Assembly (NCBI RefSeq): GCF_000308215.1
Contig: NZ_CAJE01000024.1
Location: 88,909-152,908 of the forward strand
From: Methanomassiliicoccus luminyensis B10
GTDB lineage: Archaea > Thermoplasmatota > Thermoplasmata > Methanomassiliicoccales > Methanomassiliicoccaceae
Direction of reading: 5' to 3'
DNA: 64,000 nucleotides
A program made the translations under genes and the position numbers. The notes under the pieces were generated by a model that saw only the letters and a program-made list of their open reading frames with translations, was not told the DNA's origin and did no database searches. Shown here piece after piece: positions 35,456-44,131 of the stretch; position 1 is the stretch's first letter, and every line of letters starts with the position of its first letter.

Positions 35456-36435
35456 TCGATCCCTCCTTCCAGGAAGCCGTGCTCCCTCATCCACCGGTCG
35501 TTGTAGATCTTGCTGAGATACTTGGCCCCGCCGTCGGGGAGGACCACCACGACCACGTCCTGCGGTCCCAGGTCCCGGGCCGCCTGCAGGGCCACGTGCA
35601 CTGCCGCCCCCGACGAGCCGCCGGCGAAGATGCCCTCTTCCCGGGCGAGGCGGCGCGTCATCAGGAACGCCTCCTTGTCGCTGAACTGGATGACGTCGTC
35701 GATGTACTCGAAGTGGACGTTCCTGCACAGGATATCCTCGCCCACTCCCTCCACGAAGTAGCTGTGGGCTTCCGGGAACTTCCCGGTCTTGAAGTAGTGA
35801 TAGTACACCGAGCCGTGGGGGTCGGCGGCGATGACCTTGACCGACGGGCTGACCTCCTTGAGATATTTGGCGATGCCCGAGACGGTCCCCCCGGTGCCGA
35901 CCCCGGCGACGAAGTGGGTGATCTTCCCCTCGGTCTGTTCCCAGATCTCCGGGCCGGTGGTGCGGTAGTGGGCGTCGGTGTTGGCGGGGTTGTTGAGCTG
36001 GTCGATGTATAGCGCGTCCGGCTTTTCCTCCGCCATCCTGCGCGCTACCGAGTAGTAGCTGCGGGGATCATCGGCGGAGACCTTGGTCGGGGTCACGACG
36101 GTGTGCGCCCCGAACGCGCGCAGAGCATCGATCTTCTCTTGGCTCATCTTGTCGGGGATGCTGAACACGCTGCGATATCCCTTCACCGCGCTGACCATGG
36201 CCAGCCCCATCCCGGTGTTCCCGGAGGTGCTTTCCACCACCGTGCCGCCGGGGACGAGGCGGCCCCTTCTCTCAGCCTCCTCGATCATGGCCAGGGCGAT
36301 GCGGTCCTTGGCGCTTCCGCCGGGGTTCATGAACTCAAGCTTGGCAAGCACTGTCGCTTCGAGGCCTTCGGTGACCTGGTTCAGCCGCACCAGAGGGGTC
36401 CTCCCGATGGCCTGCAGAATATTCTCATACCACAT
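35452..36435 (-). CDS. Cystathionine beta-synthase, catalytic core only
   Basis: Fold-type II PLP enzyme of 327 residues with PLP lysine 43 (GGSAKDRIAL), STSGNTGMG and GTGGTVSG loops. The segments DPHGSVYYHYF and YFVEGVGEDILCRN resemble cystathionine beta-synthases rather than O-acetylserine sulfhydrylases, including the enzyme at 17.4 kb. Neither the heme domain nor regulatory CBS repeats are present. Together with the coupled gamma-family enzyme it would convert homocysteine and serine to cysteine. Its promoter carries an exact copy of the sulfur palindrome. Confidence 0.88.
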   Translation of the reverse strand: MWYENILQAIGRTPLVRLNQVTEGLEATVLAKLEFMNPGGSAKDRIALAMIEEAERRGRLVPGGTVVESTSGNTGMGLAMVSAVKGYRSVFSIPDKMSQEKIDALRAFGAHTVVTPTKVSADDPRSYYSVARRMAEEKPDALYIDQLNNPANTDAHYRTTGPEIWEQTEGKITHFVAGVGTGGTVSGIAKYLKEVSPSVKVIAADPHGSVYYHYFKTGKFPEAHSYFVEGVGEDILCRNVHFEYIDDVIQFSDKEAFLMTRRLAREEGIFAGGSSGAAVHVALQAARDLGPQDVVVVVLPDGGAKYLSKIYNDRWMREHGFLEGGIE

Positions 36436-36616
36436 TTTCTCACTCTCCGGTGCCGGACATCACGACGGCGGTCCCCCTGATGCGGAGACCCTCGTCATCG
36501 GCGGCAAAATTCAATGAAGGGATCGGAAGAACAGACCTACCGGGCGGACGCCTGCGGACGACAAACGCGATCCCTTCTCAACATAGACCGGAGCAAAGGT
36601 TACTGGTTATTTAAGT

Positions 36617-36630
36617 TTAACTATTGTTAA
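36617..36630. promoter_or_regulatory. Sulfur operator before cystathionine beta-synthase operon
   Basis: TTAACTATTGTTAA is a perfect TTAAC-N4-GTTAA palindrome. It forms part of an 18-base stretch (to 36634) identical to one before moeB. On the coding strand it lies just upstream of the TATA-like CTTAAATAACC (about 36606-36616). The rest of 36436-36892 shows no gene. Confidence 0.65.
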
Positions 36631-36892
36631 CTATGGTCAGTACGTAGGAACCCGCTCGAGACCCGTCCCAGCTCGCACGTTTACAGAAAGAAGTTCTTTG
36701 GTCATCACGAGGTCGGAGATCACCGTGGACGGTGGCAGCGACAAGCTTCTTTCATAGTGTCCGCGCTCCTCGTTGCCGCGATCGCGGCCTGGCCTAAAAA
36801 GAAATGACCTTCCGAAAGAGCTGGGGCGGCCCCCGGTCGGGAGCGGGCGCTCGCGGCATTCCGGAAGGAGATATGGTAGAGCGGACGATGGC

Positions 36893-37168
36893 TCAGCCGC
36901 CCGCCATGGGCGGGAACAGCACTATGCCGTCCCCTTCCTTGATGCCGGTGGCCAGGCCGTTCAGCTCCTTGATGTTCTTGCCGTTCAGGAAGAGGTTGAC
37001 GTACGGCCGCACCTGATCGTTCTCCAGCACGGCCGGTCCCAGCTCCGGGAACCTCTCCACCAGCGCCGAGACCACATCGTTGACGGTGTGGCCCCTGGCG
37101 TCGACATCGACCTCCTTGCTGTTGGCAATATTGCGGAAATGCCCGAACAATTTCACGTTCACTTTCAT
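36893..37168 (-). CDS. MoaD/ThiS-like sulfur carrier protein
   Basis: Ubiquitin-fold sulfur carrier of 91 residues ending in the required Gly-Gly (FPPMAGG). The C-terminus is adenylated and thiocarboxylated by an E1-like enzyme, encoded directly upstream. The ATG at 37168 has GGAGG six bases before it, and FLNGKNIKELNGLATGIKEGDGIVLFPP matches the MoaD family. It could feed molybdopterin, thiamine, tRNA thiolation or, like CysO, cysteine synthesis; the sulfur operator on the operon favours an amino-acid or general sulfur-transfer role. Confidence 0.9.
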   Translation of the reverse strand: MKVNVKLFGHFRNIANSKEVDVDARGHTVNDVVSALVERFPELGPAVLENDQVRPYVNLFLNGKNIKELNGLATGIKEGDGIVLFPPMAGG

Positions 37169-37182
37169 TCCATTCCTCCGTA

Positions 37183-37932
37183 TCATTTGTGCCCGTGCCC
37201 GCAGGCCGCGCACTTGGGGTCCTTGTTCAGATCGATCTCGTGGAACTCCATGTACTCGCCGTCGAAGACCAGCAGGCGGCCCTCTAGCGTTCTTCCGATG
37301 CCCAGGACCACCTTCACCGCCTCGATGGCCTGCAGGGTCCCCAGCACGCCGGGGGTCGCCCCCAATATGGGGAACACCTCCTTGGGAGGGGCGTGGGGAA
37401 AGGTGCATTCGAGGCAGGGGGTCTTCCCCGGGACGATGGTGGTGATGCGCCCCTCCATGCCCCATACCGAGGCGTGGATGAACGGCACCCCGTGCTTCAG
37501 CGCCGCCCTGTTGAGCAGGAAGCGGGTGGGGAAGTTGTCCATGGCGTCTATGATGAGGTCATGTCCCTTGGTGAGGTCGTAGACATTGTTCTCGTCGATC
37601 CGACCATGGAACGCGGACACCTCTATGCTCGGGTTGATCGCGGTGAGCTTTTCCAGCCCGCTCTCCACCTTCACCCGGCCGACGTCCTTGTCCCAATGCA
37701 GGATCTGCCGGTTGAGGTTGGAGAGGTCCACCACGTCCAGGTCCGCTATGGTGATGTGCCCGAACCCGGCCACCGCCAGATAGGTGGTCACCGGGCAGCC
37801 CAGGCCGCCCACGCCGGCGACGAAGACCCTGGTGCTCTTCAGCTTCTTCTGCCCCTCTTCCCCGAAGCCCTTGATCATCATCTGGCGGTTGTATCGCTTG
37901 ATGTCGTATTCGGTCAGTTCGTCCGTCGCCAT
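37183..37932 (-). CDS. moeB: MoeB/ThiF-like E1 activating enzyme
   Basis: E1-like adenylyltransferase of 249 residues that activates the C-terminal Gly of MoaD/ThiS-type carriers. The nucleotide-binding GVGGLGCPV (41-49) with the DLDVVDLSNLNRQ segment is clear, and two CxxC pairs (Cys173/Cys176, Cys241/Cys244) form the structural zinc site. There is no C-terminal rhodanese domain, so sulfur must come from another donor. It forms an operon with the carrier gene 14 bases downstream. The TATA element lies only about 28 bases before the ATG, so the message is probably nearly leaderless. Confidence 0.9.
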   Translation of the reverse strand: MATDELTEYDIKRYNRQMMIKGFGEEGQKKLKSTRVFVAGVGGLGCPVTTYLAVAGFGHITIADLDVVDLSNLNRQILHWDKDVGRVKVESGLEKLTAINPSIEVSAFHGRIDENNVYDLTKGHDLIIDAMDNFPTRFLLNRAALKHGVPFIHASVWGMEGRITTIVPGKTPCLECTFPHAPPKEVFPILGATPGVLGTLQAIEAVKVVLGIGRTLEGRLLVFDGEYMEFHEIDLNKDPKCAACGHGHK

Positions 37933-37942
37933 GATGCCCTCA

Positions 37943-37956
37943 TTAACTATTGTTAA
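37943..37956. promoter_or_regulatory. Sulfur operator before moeB-moaD
   Basis: TTAACTATTGTTAA, an exact copy of the palindrome before the cystathionine beta-synthase operon (18 identical bases, 37943-37960). On the coding strand it follows directly after the TATA element CAGTTATATAG (about 37957-37967) and ends about 11 bases before the ATG. Confidence 0.65.
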
Positions 37957-38213
37957 CTATATAACTGTTGCCAAATGGGAAATAATTTCCTGATTGTGTG
38001 AAGATGCTCCTTGCCGCACCCATCTGGGCAAATATCGCCGGCGTCATCGCCCCACGCTCCCGGTCCGCCTCCGTAGCTTTATGCGCGGGCTTCGCCATAA
38101 AACCATGGGCGGGCGGGACGTCCAGATGGAATTGCGGAGAGGCAGCGGCGCCGTCCGGTCCTACTGAAAACCCGGACCATGAGCCTAAATATGCGGACCG
38201 TTTTCATTCCCCG

Positions 38214-39185
38214 ATGACGGCGGGGAATAGGCCGGAGGACCGGGTCACGGGGACCGAGGGAGCGACCATATGCGCCCGGGACGTGGTGGTGCGGTACGGC
38301 CAGATCACGGCGCTGGACCACCTGTCCCTGGACATCTCTCCCGGAGTGGTCGGCCTGCTCGGCCCCAACGGTGCCGGCAAGAGCACTTTCATCAAGACCG
38401 TCCTTGGCCTGGTGGATCCGCAGGGCGGCTCCCTGACGGTGGCCGGCCTCGATTCCAGGACGGACACCCTGAAGGTGCGGGACATCGTCGGCTACATGCC
38501 CGAGCACGATTGCCTCATCGATCCGATGAGCGCGGTGGAGATGGTGGCGTACATGGGCCGCATCTCCGGCATGTCCAAGAAGGACGCCGTGCCCCGCAGC
38601 CACGAGATGCTCGACTTCGTCGGCGTGGGGGAAGAGCGGTACCGCCCCATCGGATCGTACTCCACGGGCATGAAGCAGAGGGTCAAGCTGGCTCAGGCAA
38701 TAGTGCACGACCCCGCGGTGCTGTTCCTGGACGAGCCGACCAACGGCATGGACCCCCTGGGCCGGGAGGAGATGCTCGAGCTCATCGCCCGCATCTCCGC
38801 CTCCGACAAGACCATACTGGTGTCGTCGCACATCCTCCAGGATGTGGAGAAGGTGTGCCGCGAGGCGGTGATCGTCAGCGGCGGAAAGGTGGTGAACCGG
38901 GGAAGCATCGAGGACCTCATGGCCCCCGCGCAGGGACGCAAGAGGCTGACCGCGAGGGGAGCGCCTGAAAACCTCAGGGCCTTCACCGACCTGCTGTGCA
39001 AGGAGCACGAGGTCGTGGACATCTCCGAGGAGTTCGGGCAGGTGAGGGTGGTCCTGGTGACCTCCGCGGACAGCAGGAGCATCTTCGAGCTCGCCTGTCG
39101 GCAGGGGGTGCGGATCCGCTCCTATCAGCCGGACAAGATCTCCCTGGAGGACATCTACATAAGCTCGGTCGGCGGGGTGGCCTGA
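38214..39185 (+). CDS. ABC exporter ATPase A
   Basis: ATPase of the CcmA/NatA-type export family, 323 residues, with Walker A GPNGAGKST, signature SYSTGMKQR and Walker B VLFLDEPTNGMDP. A C-terminal domain of about 90 residues follows. The TATA-like CCTAAATATGC lies about 25-30 bases before ATG 38214, suggesting a leaderless message. It begins a four-gene operon (ATPase, permease, ATPase, permease) with one- to four-base overlaps. The substrate is unknown; such duplicated sets often handle drugs, lantibiotic-like peptides or membrane components. Confidence 0.9.
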   Translation: MTAGNRPEDRVTGTEGATICARDVVVRYGQITALDHLSLDISPGVVGLLGPNGAGKSTFIKTVLGLVDPQGGSLTVAGLDSRTDTLKVRDIVGYMPEHDCLIDPMSAVEMVAYMGRISGMSKKDAVPRSHEMLDFVGVGEERYRPIGSYSTGMKQRVKLAQAIVHDPAVLFLDEPTNGMDPLGREEMLELIARISASDKTILVSSHILQDVEKVCREAVIVSGGKVVNRGSIEDLMAPAQGRKRLTARGAPENLRAFTDLLCKEHEVVDISEEFGQVRVVLVTSADSRSIFELACRQGVRIRSYQPDKISLEDIYISSVGGVA

Positions 39186-40003
39186 TGGGACTTAACCCCA
39201 TAGAGTACTCGCCATGGACGGGCACCAGGAGCGAGCATGCCCAGCGGTACCTGGTCATCGCCGAAAGGGTGCTCCGGGACAAGATGCGGGGCTGGACCAT
39301 CGCCCTGATCGTGCTGGGCATAGTCCTCATCGACCTCCTGAACCTGATAGTGATGATCATGATGCCTCACGAGGTGCTCACCTCGGAGAGCATGCTGTCC
39401 AGGTTCGGGGGTACCCTCTTCTTCGTCTTCACCATCATCCTCGTCTCCCTGGTCTGCGGCGACCTCCTCGCCGAGGACCTCCGCAGCAGCTCCATCACGC
39501 TGTACCTGTCCCGCGCCCTGCGGCCGGCCGGGTACCTGCTGGGGAAATCTGCCGGGGCCCTCATGGTGATGCTCATGTTCACCCTCCTTCCCGCGGTCAT
39601 GGTAGGGGTGGCGGTCATGGCCACCCAGTCGGGCAGCGATTACCTCGCCAGCCTGGAGGTGATAGGCCAGACCATCGCCGCGGGCCTGTGGACCGCGGTG
39701 TTCCTGCTGCCCCTGGGACTGATGCTGTCCTCCCTGACCGGGCGCAAGACCTACGCGGCGGTGGGGACCTTCATGGCCGCCTTCGTCCTGGAGATCATCG
39801 GGAGCATATTCACCGAGTTCGATCCCAACTGGCACCTCATCAGTCCGTTCGGGGTGATGTACAACTCCTGCCTGGCGATATTCGGGCAGGACCTGTCGCC
39901 GGGCATCGACCCGGTCCTCCTGGCGGTCATGGCGTTCGTGTTCACGGTGCCCCCGGCGCTCATCGCCTACTACCGCATCTACCGCAAGGGGGTGGGAAAG
40001 TGA
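39185..40003 (+). CDS. ABC-2 type permease A
   Basis: A 272-residue membrane protein with about six transmembrane segments and the ABC-2 permease layout: a first helix (WTIALIVLGIVLIDLLNL), a cytoplasmic DLLAEDLRSSSITLYLSRALRP segment, then four more helices. Its ATG overlaps the ATPase A stop (TGATG) and its stop overlaps the GTG of ATPase B, so the operon is tightly coupled. Confidence 0.87.
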   Translation: MGLNPIEYSPWTGTRSEHAQRYLVIAERVLRDKMRGWTIALIVLGIVLIDLLNLIVMIMMPHEVLTSESMLSRFGGTLFFVFTIILVSLVCGDLLAEDLRSSSITLYLSRALRPAGYLLGKSAGALMVMLMFTLLPAVMVGVAVMATQSGSDYLASLEVIGQTIAAGLWTAVFLLPLGLMLSSLTGRKTYAAVGTFMAAFVLEIIGSIFTEFDPNWHLISPFGVMYNSCLAIFGQDLSPGIDPVLLAVMAFVFTVPPALIAYYRIYRKGVGK

Positions 40004-40932
40004 GCGAGGCCATCGTGTCGGCCAAGGACCTCTCCAAGTGGTATGGCGAGGTCATCGGGCTCAACAATTTCGATGTCACCATCGGGAGGGGGATCACCGG
40101 CGTGGTCGGGCCGAACGGCGCCGGGAAGAGCACCCTGTTCAAGCTGCTCATCGGCACGATCAAGCCCAACGCGGGCGAGCTCCTTGTCCTCGGAAGATGC
40201 CCCTGGAAGGACAGCAAGCTGCTGTCCAGCATCGGCTTCTGCCCCGACTACGACTTCCTGTACCCCGACCTCACCGGGCGCGACTATCTGCGCTTCGCCG
40301 CCGGCCTGCACGGCATCGGCGGAGCGGCCCGGGAGAGCAGGGTCGACGAAGTGCTGGGGACGGTGGAGATGACCAAGGCTGCGGACCGCAAGATCGGCGG
40401 GTACAGCAAGGGCATGAAGCAGCGCATCAAGATCGGAGGGGCGCTCATGCACGATCCCCCGCTCCTCCTTCTGGACGAACCGTTCACCGGGACCGACCCT
40501 GCGGTTCGGAGGGAGCTTATCGACCTGGTGAAGATGCTGAACCGGGAGCAGGGGCGGGACATCATCATCTCCACGCACGTCCTGCACGAGGTCGAGCGCC
40601 TCACGCATAATATCGCTCTCATCTACAAAGGCAGGGCGGTGGCCACCGGGGACATATCGGAGATCAGAGGGCTGATGAGCCGCTACCCCCACAACATCGT
40701 GGTAGAGGGCAAGGGCATGGTCGAGCTGGCCAAGATGCTGGTGGAAAGGGATTACACCGTGTCGGTGGAGCTCGGGCCGGACCGGAAGGGGCTCAGCGTG
40801 AAGGTCAACCGGCCGGAGGACTTCTTCGATTCCGTCCCCGAGCTGCTGAAGAACCCGGCCTGGGAGCTGGAGAGCATGCACAGCACCGACGACGACCTGG
40901 AATCGGTGTTCCGGTACATGGTGGGGTGGTGA
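40000..40932 (+). CDS. ABC exporter ATPase B
   Basis: Second ATPase of the exporter, 310 residues from GTG 40000, with Walker A GPNGAGKST, signature GYSKGMKQR and Walker B LLLLDEPFTGTDP, and a C-terminal domain (EFFDSVPELL-like FFDSVPELLKNP). It is paralogous to ATPase A. The two ATPases probably form a heterodimer with the two permeases. The longer frame upstream is antisense to nothing functional and lacks a start. Confidence 0.9.
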   Translation: MSEAIVSAKDLSKWYGEVIGLNNFDVTIGRGITGVVGPNGAGKSTLFKLLIGTIKPNAGELLVLGRCPWKDSKLLSSIGFCPDYDFLYPDLTGRDYLRFAAGLHGIGGAARESRVDEVLGTVEMTKAADRKIGGYSKGMKQRIKIGGALMHDPPLLLLDEPFTGTDPAVRRELIDLVKMLNREQGRDIIISTHVLHEVERLTHNIALIYKGRAVATGDISEIRGLMSRYPHNIVVEGKGMVELAKMLVERDYTVSVELGPDRKGLSVKVNRPEDFFDSVPELLKNPAWELESMHSTDDDLESVFRYMVGW

Positions 40933-40933
40933 C

Positions 40934-41686
40934 ATGAACATCATGATGAACATCACGGGCCTGCGCTCCATACTCAGGTATTCGAGCAAGAGGCTGCTGC
41001 TGAACCGACGGTGGACATTGGTAGTGCTGCTGACCCTGCTGGTCGCGTTCGTCATGGGCTACGCCGCCTATGAGGGCGAGGGGCTCGCGGCGGACGGGAG
41101 CGCCATGCTGGACCTACTGGTGCTGTCGTTCCTGCTCCCCGTCATATCCATGATATACGGCGCGTCGCTTATCAGGAACGACATCGACGACCGGAGCATA
41201 ACGCCGGTGATTACCGCGCCCCTGGACCGCCGGGTCTCCTATCTCGGGTACTACGTCACCCTGGTCCTGGCGGCCGCGGTCATCCTGCTGCTCGTGAACC
41301 TCGTAGGGTGGTCGAGCTACTTCCTGCAGACCGCCATCGACGGCGACGCCGTCAACATCCTGCTGTCGTACTCGGCGGTGCTGGTGCTCGGCGTGGCGGT
41401 GTACTCGTCCCTGTTCCTGGCGCTGGGGGTGGTGCTGAAGCAGCCCATATACGTGGGGCTGATCTATGCGTTCGTGTGGGAGGGTTTCGTAGGCTCCGTT
41501 CCGGGCGCCATCAGCCATTATACTCTCATGCACCAGCTGAAGGTCATCGCCTCCTCCCTGCTGAACGAGGGGAGCCTGATGGGGGTCACCGGCGACGCCT
41601 CGGGGGCGTTCCTCGCGCTCGCGGTGGTCACGGTGGCCCTGCTGGTCCTGGGGGCGGTGGCCTTCCGGGAGAAGGAAGTGCCTTAG
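40934..41686 (+). CDS. ABC-2 type permease B
   Basis: A 250-residue membrane protein with about six transmembrane segments (for example WTLVVLLTLLVAFVMGYAAY and YVTLVLAAAVILLLVNLVGW) and the ABC-2 motif SLIRNDIDDRSITPVITAPLDRR in the first cytoplasmic loop. It starts one base after ATPase B stops and ends the four-gene exporter operon. Confidence 0.86.
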   Translation: MNIMMNITGLRSILRYSSKRLLLNRRWTLVVLLTLLVAFVMGYAAYEGEGLAADGSAMLDLLVLSFLLPVISMIYGASLIRNDIDDRSITPVITAPLDRRVSYLGYYVTLVLAAAVILLLVNLVGWSSYFLQTAIDGDAVNILLSYSAVLVLGVAVYSSLFLALGVVLKQPIYVGLIYAFVWEGFVGSVPGAISHYTLMHQLKVIASSLLNEGSLMGVTGDASGAFLALAVVTVALLVLGAVAFREKEVP

Positions 41687-41760
41687 CCGCCATGCAGGTG
41701 ATCCGCCGCGCATAGGATTAAGACCGGACCGGCGCATCCTTGGCGGTCGGGAGGGCCTCG

Positions 41761-42273
41761 ATGAGGATCGAAATATACCACGCCTCGAAGTACGGCAACG
41801 GAGCGAAGATCGCCGAGGAGCTGAAGCACGTCCTGGAGTCCAGGGGGCAGCAGGTCAGCGTGCATCACATCAGCGATGTCGGGCCCAAGGAGGTCCCCCT
41901 CGCCGACCTGTACGTGTTCGGCGCCCCCACCCGGGTGGGGAAGCCCATCGGGAGCATGCGCAGGTTCGTGAAGAAGGCCGCATTGCCGCAGGGAGCCAGG
42001 TACGCACTGTTCGCCACCCATGCCGACGAGGTCCCGGACAAGAAGACTGGGAAAATGCCCACCCCCCAGGAGCTTGACGCCCGGAGGAAGAACATACCCA
42101 CCCTGGACGCGGTCCTGAGGGACAGGGGAATGGTCAAGGTCGCCGACAAGGTCTTCAGCGTGGTCATGGATGAGAAGAAAGGCTCCCTCAAGGAGACCAT
42201 GGCCGGGCAGCTGAAGGATGGATGGCAGAAGAGAGCAGAAGAGTTCGCCGACGCCATCCTGGACGCGGCCTGA
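41761..42273 (+). CDS. Flavodoxin-domain protein
   Basis: A 170-residue flavodoxin-fold protein (residues 1-12 IEIYHASKYGNG, the FMN phosphate-binding region, and VFGAPTRVGKP). The family includes methanogen flavoproteins that carry electrons or act as menaquinone-independent oxidoreductases. ATG 41761 follows GAGGG; the upstream codons to 41740 are unlikely to be translated. It follows the exporter genes by 75 bases and may have its own promoter. It could donate electrons to one of the reductases in the window, but nothing in the sequence shows which. Confidence 0.83.
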   Translation: MRIEIYHASKYGNGAKIAEELKHVLESRGQQVSVHHISDVGPKEVPLADLYVFGAPTRVGKPIGSMRRFVKKAALPQGARYALFATHADEVPDKKTGKMPTPQELDARRKNIPTLDAVLRDRGMVKVADKVFSVVMDEKKGSLKETMAGQLKDGWQKRAEEFADAILDAA

Positions 42274-42565
42274 GCACGCCGGCCTCTTCCTTCTTCTAGG
42301 TTAAAGCCCTCCATAGTATTCAATCTCCAAGCAAGGCCCTGGGAATGCCTCTCGAACTCGACCGATCAAGCCACATACGATCCTGCTGAATTTTTTGGTG
42401 CTTCAGGCAGATCGGTCGGACGAGCCAGATGGCGCCGATCGTGACCGGCCGCGTCCGGCCCGGTAGGAATTGCTGGCATTCCTCATAACAAATATCTCCA
42501 TGTAATTATGGAATTACCAATATCATTTTATATGCATCTAGAGATATAGAATCTTGGTGGGGTTA

Positions 42566-43591
42566 GTGAGAATAAGATCATGGCAAGTATTGCTCGTTGC
42601 TGTCGCCGTTGTAGCCGCCTTCGCCGTTTATCCGGCGATCGGTCATGGTCAAAGCTTCGATGATGATAGCGCACGTAACGTCCGTACCGTGGATGTGAGC
42701 ATCGCGCCGGAGATGCAGAAGATAACCGAGGCCCTGAACACCTATTCCTATGAGTACTGGGTCGATGAGAGCGTTTCTACCTTCATAGGCTCCAAGAAAG
42801 TGGCCATAGGGTCGGGAGCGGACGCGGCGGTGGGGGAAGGGGAAGAAGGGACGGTAGAGATCGTCTCTGAATTTTATCTAACTGGTTCGATAAACACCGC
42901 ATTCACATATTTCGATTCCGAGAATGGAAGCCAGCAGAGCGGATGTTTAGAAGGCTATATAGTGCCTCTCAACGAGACCGATTTTGATGTAATCTTCATC
43001 ATCAACGGAACGGAGGTCTCGTACCGGGACCAGATCGGCGAGGGGGCCATCGACGATTGTGCCTGGTTCTCGCTCGCTCCCCTGCTGGCCATACCCGGGA
43101 TAAACGCGATCGTCGCGGCCGTGGTGGTGGCCTTTGTCGTTTACGCAGCCTACACATACTACTCTAACAATTATGTGGAATATACTCAGAACGTCATCGA
43201 TGGCATTAGTTATAAGTATAAACACGGGGACCTAGTTTCAGTCACGGTCGACGGAACAACCTATTCAATAAACCAGCTTAACAGCGTCAACCTTAATAAC
43301 ATGAATAATGGGAAATATTACTTTGCGGTTCTGATCAAGAAGGTCTATATCGTTCCCAAAGCGATCTCCTTCGAGAGGGCTCAGAAGATCATGAAGCTGA
43401 GTAACAATCCAGGTGGTGTGATGAGCACGTGGACGTACAGTGAATCGAATGCCAAGTCCGTTGCTTCTGTGTTTGGGGCTCCGGTATGGCATGACGCACA
43501 TAAGCCATCGTCAGGGTCAGGATATTATAAGCATTATCATACATGTGGCCATAAAACGAACGCGCACGCGTTCTATTACCTCCCCAGATGA
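42566..43591 (+). CDS. Secreted protein with toxin-like C-terminus
   Basis: A 341-residue protein starting at GTG 42566 after a GGTGGGG site (TTG 42554 and GTG 42557 are alternatives), with TATA element CATTTTATATGC about 30 bases upstream. It has a signal peptide (residues 6-30) and a second hydrophobic stretch near 175-195 (LLAIPGINAIVAAVVVAFVVYAAY), so it is exported and probably membrane-attached. The last 30 residues hold a dense His/Tyr/Cys motif, AHKPSSGSGYYKHYHTCGH then HAFYYLP, like C-terminal domains of bacterial polymorphic toxins. Two tandem paralogues follow directly. The toxin reading is inference; I do not recognise the family with certainty. Composition is AT-richer than the core genome. 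Confidence 0.68.
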   Translation: MRIRSWQVLLVAVAVVAAFAVYPAIGHGQSFDDDSARNVRTVDVSIAPEMQKITEALNTYSYEYWVDESVSTFIGSKKVAIGSGADAAVGEGEEGTVEIVSEFYLTGSINTAFTYFDSENGSQQSGCLEGYIVPLNETDFDVIFIINGTEVSYRDQIGEGAIDDCAWFSLAPLLAIPGINAIVAAVVVAFVVYAAYTYYSNNYVEYTQNVIDGISYKYKHGDLVSVTVDGTTYSINQLNSVNLNNMNNGKYYFAVLIKKVYIVPKAISFERAQKIMKLSNNPGGVMSTWTYSESNAKSVASVFGAPVWHDAHKPSSGSGYYKHYHTCGHKTNAHAFYYLPR

Positions 43592-43603
43592 TGTTGGTGA
43601 CAA

Positions 43604-44131
43604 ATGACCTATATGAAATATTATGACTTCCTGGCGGTCCCGCAGCCCCTTGTGTTCGGGCAAGTGATCACTGACCCCATGGCTAACAACGGGGAGCCGT
43701 TCATCTATCGGAAGGGGGGATCGGACGGCATGGACGCATACCTGCTGAAAGAGACTTCCCCATACACCCATGTAATCGAGATTGTTGAAAAGGTCTTCCC
43801 GAAATACATCTATGCGATCGACAAGTCGTTCTCGTACGGCCGAGCCAGCTATCAGGAGTCGTTCCGGGACTACTACCGGAGGGTGCGGGAGGCGGAACGA
43901 TTCGTGGCGTCCATCAACTGGCACGTGGAACGGATGGGAGAGGTCTGGTTCGCCCACATGCCGTATGATTATGATGTCCCAGTGGGAAGTGAGGGCCCGG
44001 TCATCAAGGTCATGAACGTGTATGATGCTCGGACGATCGACGACGACGTCTACGAGCTTCAGTGGGAGCCGGGGGTCCTGTACAAGTTCGTCAACATGGA
44101 AAGGAAGAAGAGGGAGCCGGCGGTGATCTGA
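43604..44131 (+). CDS. Hypothetical protein, tandem paralogue 1 (immunity-like)
   Basis: A 175-residue soluble protein with no signal peptide and no known domain. It shares with the next gene the N-terminal segment FLAVPQPLVFGQVITDPMAN, a central SINWHVERMGEVWF and a C-terminal GVLYKFVNMERKKREPA. At the DNA level about 70 bases near the start are almost identical in the two copies. Small cytoplasmic proteins duplicated right after an exported toxin-like gene are commonly immunity proteins; this is inference. A GGTGAC motif lies before the ATG. Confidence 0.62.
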   Translation: MTYMKYYDFLAVPQPLVFGQVITDPMANNGEPFIYRKGGSDGMDAYLLKETSPYTHVIEIVEKVFPKYIYAIDKSFSYGRASYQESFRDYYRRVREAERFVASINWHVERMGEVWFAHMPYDYDVPVGSEGPVIKVMNVYDARTIDDDVYELQWEPGVLYKFVNMERKKREPAVI

